From DATMFV01 sp964651005 (GTDB lineage: Bacteria; Verrucomicrobiota; Verrucomicrobiia; Chthoniobacterales; Chthoniobacteraceae), in contig CAZYVL010000138.1 of the NCBI GenBank assembly GCA_964651005.1, forward strand, positions 1 to 6,073: a DNA stretch of 6,073 bases. The letters run 5' to 3'. Positions 4,137 to 6,073 of this stretch are shown here, one piece after another. The position numbers were made by a program, and so were the translations under genes. Under the pieces are notes generated by a model. That model worked only from the letters and a program-made list of their open reading frames with translations, did not search any database and was not told the origin of the DNA. How positions within the stretch are numbered: the stretch's first letter is position 1; every line of letters begins with the position of its first letter.

Positions 4137-6073
4137 ATGCAAGACTGGAACACCGACTCCGCCATCGCGCTCTACAACATCGACCGTTGGAGCACCGGCT
4201 ATTTCTCCATCAACCCACGCGGGAACGTCGAAATCCTCCCCACGCAGGATCGCGAGCGGGCCGTGGACATCATGGAGGTGATCGAGGACGCGCGCGACCG
4301 CGGGCTGACCTTTCCGCTGGTGCTGCGCTTCCAGGATCTGCTCCGGCACCGCGTGGAGACGATCAACCACGCCTTTCAGTCCGCCATCGCGGAGTTCGCC
4401 TACCGCAACGTCTACCGCGGCGTCTTCCCGATCAAGGTCAACCAGCTTCGCGAAGTCGTGGAGGAGATCGCGGAGGCGGGCGGGCCGTTCCATTTCGGCA
4501 TCGAGGCGGGGAGCAAGCCGGAGCTGCTCGCCGCGCTGGCGATCAACAACGACCCGGAGAGCGTCATCATCTGCAACGGCTACAAGGACAGCGCCTTCGT
4601 GCAGAACGCCCTGCTCGGCAACAAGCTCGGCAAGCGGGTCATCATGGTGGTGGAGAAGCTCGAGGAACTGCACCAGATCCTCACCGTCTCCAAGGAGGTC
4701 GGCGTGGAGCCGATGATCGGCCTGCGCGTGCGGCTCCAGGCGAAGGGTGCGGGGAAGTGGGCCACCAGCGGCGGGGAGAATGCCAAGTTCGGCCTCTCCA
4801 CGGCGGACCTCGTGCGCGCGAGCGAGACGCTCAAGGCGGCGGGGCTGGCGCACTGCCTGCGGCTCATCCACTTTCATGTCGGCTCGCAGGTGCCCGACAT
4901 CGGCACGATCAAGCGCGCCGTGCGCGAGGCCGCCCGGTTCTACTCCAAGCTGGCGAAAATGGGGCACGAACTCGGCTATCTCGACGTCGGCGGCGGCCTG
5001 GGGGTCGATTACGACGGCTCGAAGACCACCTTCGATAGCTCCATGAACTACACGCTCCAGGAGTACGCCCGCGACGTGGTTTATAACATCATGGAAGTGT
5101 GCGACTCCGAGAAGGTGCCGCACCCGGTCATCGTCAGCGAAAGCGGGCGGGCCATCGTCGCGCACCACTCCATCCTCGTCGTCGAGGCGTTCGGAGCCAT
5201 CGAGAAAAAAGGCGCGCCCACGGCACCCGCACCCGCGGAGGGCGACCACAAGCTCGTCCATGACATCCTCGACATTGAGCGCAACCTGAGCGCAGGCAAC
5301 CGGATGGAGACGCTGCACGACATCGAAGAGATCAAGGAGCAGTCGCTCTCGATGTTCGACTTCGGGCTGATGGACCTGGAGAGCAAGGCGAAGATCGAGC
5401 AGACCTTCTGGCGCATCGCCGAGCGGATCGTGGAGCTCTTCCGCGAGCAGGAGTACGTTCCCGACGAGGCGAAGGCGCTCGAAGTCGCGCTCGGCGACCA
5501 GTACGTCTGCAACTTCTCGGTCTTCCAGTCGCTGCTCGACCACTGGGCGCTCGGGCAGCTCTTCCCCGTCATGCCGATTCACCGGCTCGACACGCGCCCG
5601 GAGCGCAACGGAACGCTCGTGGACATCACCTGCGATTCCGACGGCAAGGTGAGCAAGTTCATCGACCTTCAGGACGTCAAGGAAACCCTCCCGCTGCACC
5701 GGCTCGAACCGGGCAAGCCGTACTACATCGGCTTCTTCCTGCTGGGCGCCTACCAGGACATCATGGGCGATCTCCACAACCTCTTCGGCCGCGTCAACGA
5801 GGCGCACGTCTTTCTCGACGAGGACGAGGAGGACGGTTTCTACATCGAGGAGACCATCGAGGGGAGCACCATCGCCGAGGTGCTGGCGATGACGCAATGG
5901 AACCAGAGCGATCTCATCCGCCGCTTCAAAACGCAGGTGGATGCCGCGATCAAGGGCGACCGCCTCAAGCCGAACGAAGGGATGAAGCTGCTCACCAGCT
6001 ACGAACGCGGGCTGCGGAACTATACCTACCTCCAGGTGCGCTACGACGACGACAACGGCCCGGCGGGGAAATA
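4137..6073 (+). CDS. speA: Biosynthetic arginine decarboxylase SpeA (3' end at window edge)
   Basis: A PLP enzyme of the alanine-racemase-like fold that converts arginine to agmatine and CO2, the first step of the agmatine route to putrescine. All 645 full codons are open; the last two bases, TA, begin either a Tyr codon or a stop (TAA/TAG), and at this length a stop is likely. Motifs in order: N-terminal LYNIDRWSTGYFSIN; FPIKVNQ (97-103) with the PLP lysine K100; CNGYKD (146-151); GENAKFGL (213-220); HFHVGSQ (245-251); LDVGGGLGVDYDG (282-294), the phosphate-binding glycines; SESGRA (334-339); CNFSVFQS (458-465); DITCDSDGK (496-504), with C499 the likely active-site cysteine donated across the dimer; GAYQDIMGDLHNLFG (537-551). 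No signal peptide, so cytoplasmic. An in-frame TGA at 4122-4124 limits the start to the chosen ATG. There is no Shine-Dalgarno. A short Ala/Pro-rich insert (about 358-370) sits in a variable loop. Confidence 0.96.
   Translation, partial: MQDWNTDSAIALYNIDRWSTGYFSINPRGNVEILPTQDRERAVDIMEVIEDARDRGLTFPLVLRFQDLLRHRVETINHAFQSAIAEFAYRNVYRGVFPIKVNQLREVVEEIAEAGGPFHFGIEAGSKPELLAALAINNDPESVIICNGYKDSAFVQNALLGNKLGKRVIMVVEKLEELHQILTVSKEVGVEPMIGLRVRLQAKGAGKWATSGGENAKFGLSTADLVRASETLKAAGLAHCLRLIHFHVGSQVPDIGTIKRAVREAARFYSKLAKMGHELGYLDVGGGLGVDYDGSKTTFDSSMNYTLQEYARDVVYNIMEVCDSEKVPHPVIVSESGRAIVAHHSILVVEAFGAIEKKGAPTAPAPAEGDHKLVHDILDIERNLSAGNRMETLHDIEEIKEQSLSMFDFGLMDLESKAKIEQTFWRIAERIVELFREQEYVPDEAKALEVALGDQYVCNFSVFQSLLDHWALGQLFPVMPIHRLDTRPERNGTLVDITCDSDGKVSKFIDLQDVKETLPLHRLEPGKPYYIGFFLLGAYQDIMGDLHNLFGRVNEAHVFLDEDEEDGFYIEETIEGSTIAEVLAMTQWNQSDLIRRFKTQVDAAIKGDRLKPNEGMKLLTSYERGLRNYTYLQVRYDDDNGPAGK

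Noticed and set aside
4121..5038. A 305-codon plus-strand open frame overlapping speA in another frame.
   Set aside because: The product is Arg/Gly-rich and motif-free, whereas the speA frame has every expected catalytic motif.
3192..5897. A 901-codon open frame on the minus strand, running antisense through speA into the methyltransferase.
   Set aside because: Only the last 271 codons carry recognisable methyltransferase motifs and a good ribosome site. The upstream 630 codons are the antisense of speA, with the Val/Asp/His/Leu/Arg-rich composition expected when a GC-rich gene is read backwards.

Overview
The window is a GC-rich bacterial chromosome segment holding six protein genes, two of them cut by the window edges, with short gaps between them. 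I see no rRNA, tRNA, CRISPR array, insertion sequence or prophage gene. My best guess for the host is a member of the PVC group, most likely Verrucomicrobiota. The guess rests on the paired bactofilin genes with zinc ribbons, the character of the SpeA protein, high GC and patchy Shine-Dalgarno use. It is an inference from general knowledge, not a sequence match.

Layout, left to right. (1) Positions 1-1241, plus strand: the 3' end of one bactofilin gene, then a second bactofilin with two tandem zinc ribbons at its N terminus and a Pro/Lys-rich tail. They probably form one cytoskeleton/cell-shape operon. (2) Positions 1251-3094, minus strand: a translationally coupled pair of ABC-transporter permeases of the oligopeptide/dipeptide type (OppB then OppC, ATGA overlap). 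Neither a binding protein nor ATPases are visible. (3) Positions 3192-4007, minus strand: a beta-class amino-methyltransferase (N4-cytosine or N6-adenine) with no restriction enzyme beside it. (4) Positions 4137-6073, plus strand: biosynthetic arginine decarboxylase (SpeA), complete but for its last base or bases. It makes agmatine for polyamine synthesis.

The bactofilin operon converges on oppBC with only 9 bases between the stop codons. The methyltransferase and speA diverge from a 129-base region that carries three short, near-perfect inverted repeats. The methyltransferase lies upstream of oppB on the same strand with a 97-base gap, so co-transcription is possible but not shown. The modules have no evident common pathway. 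The window is mostly ordinary housekeeping and accessory sequence. Its most unusual items are the duplicated zinc ribbon on a bactofilin, an A8 tract inside that gene, and the palindromic cluster in front of speA.
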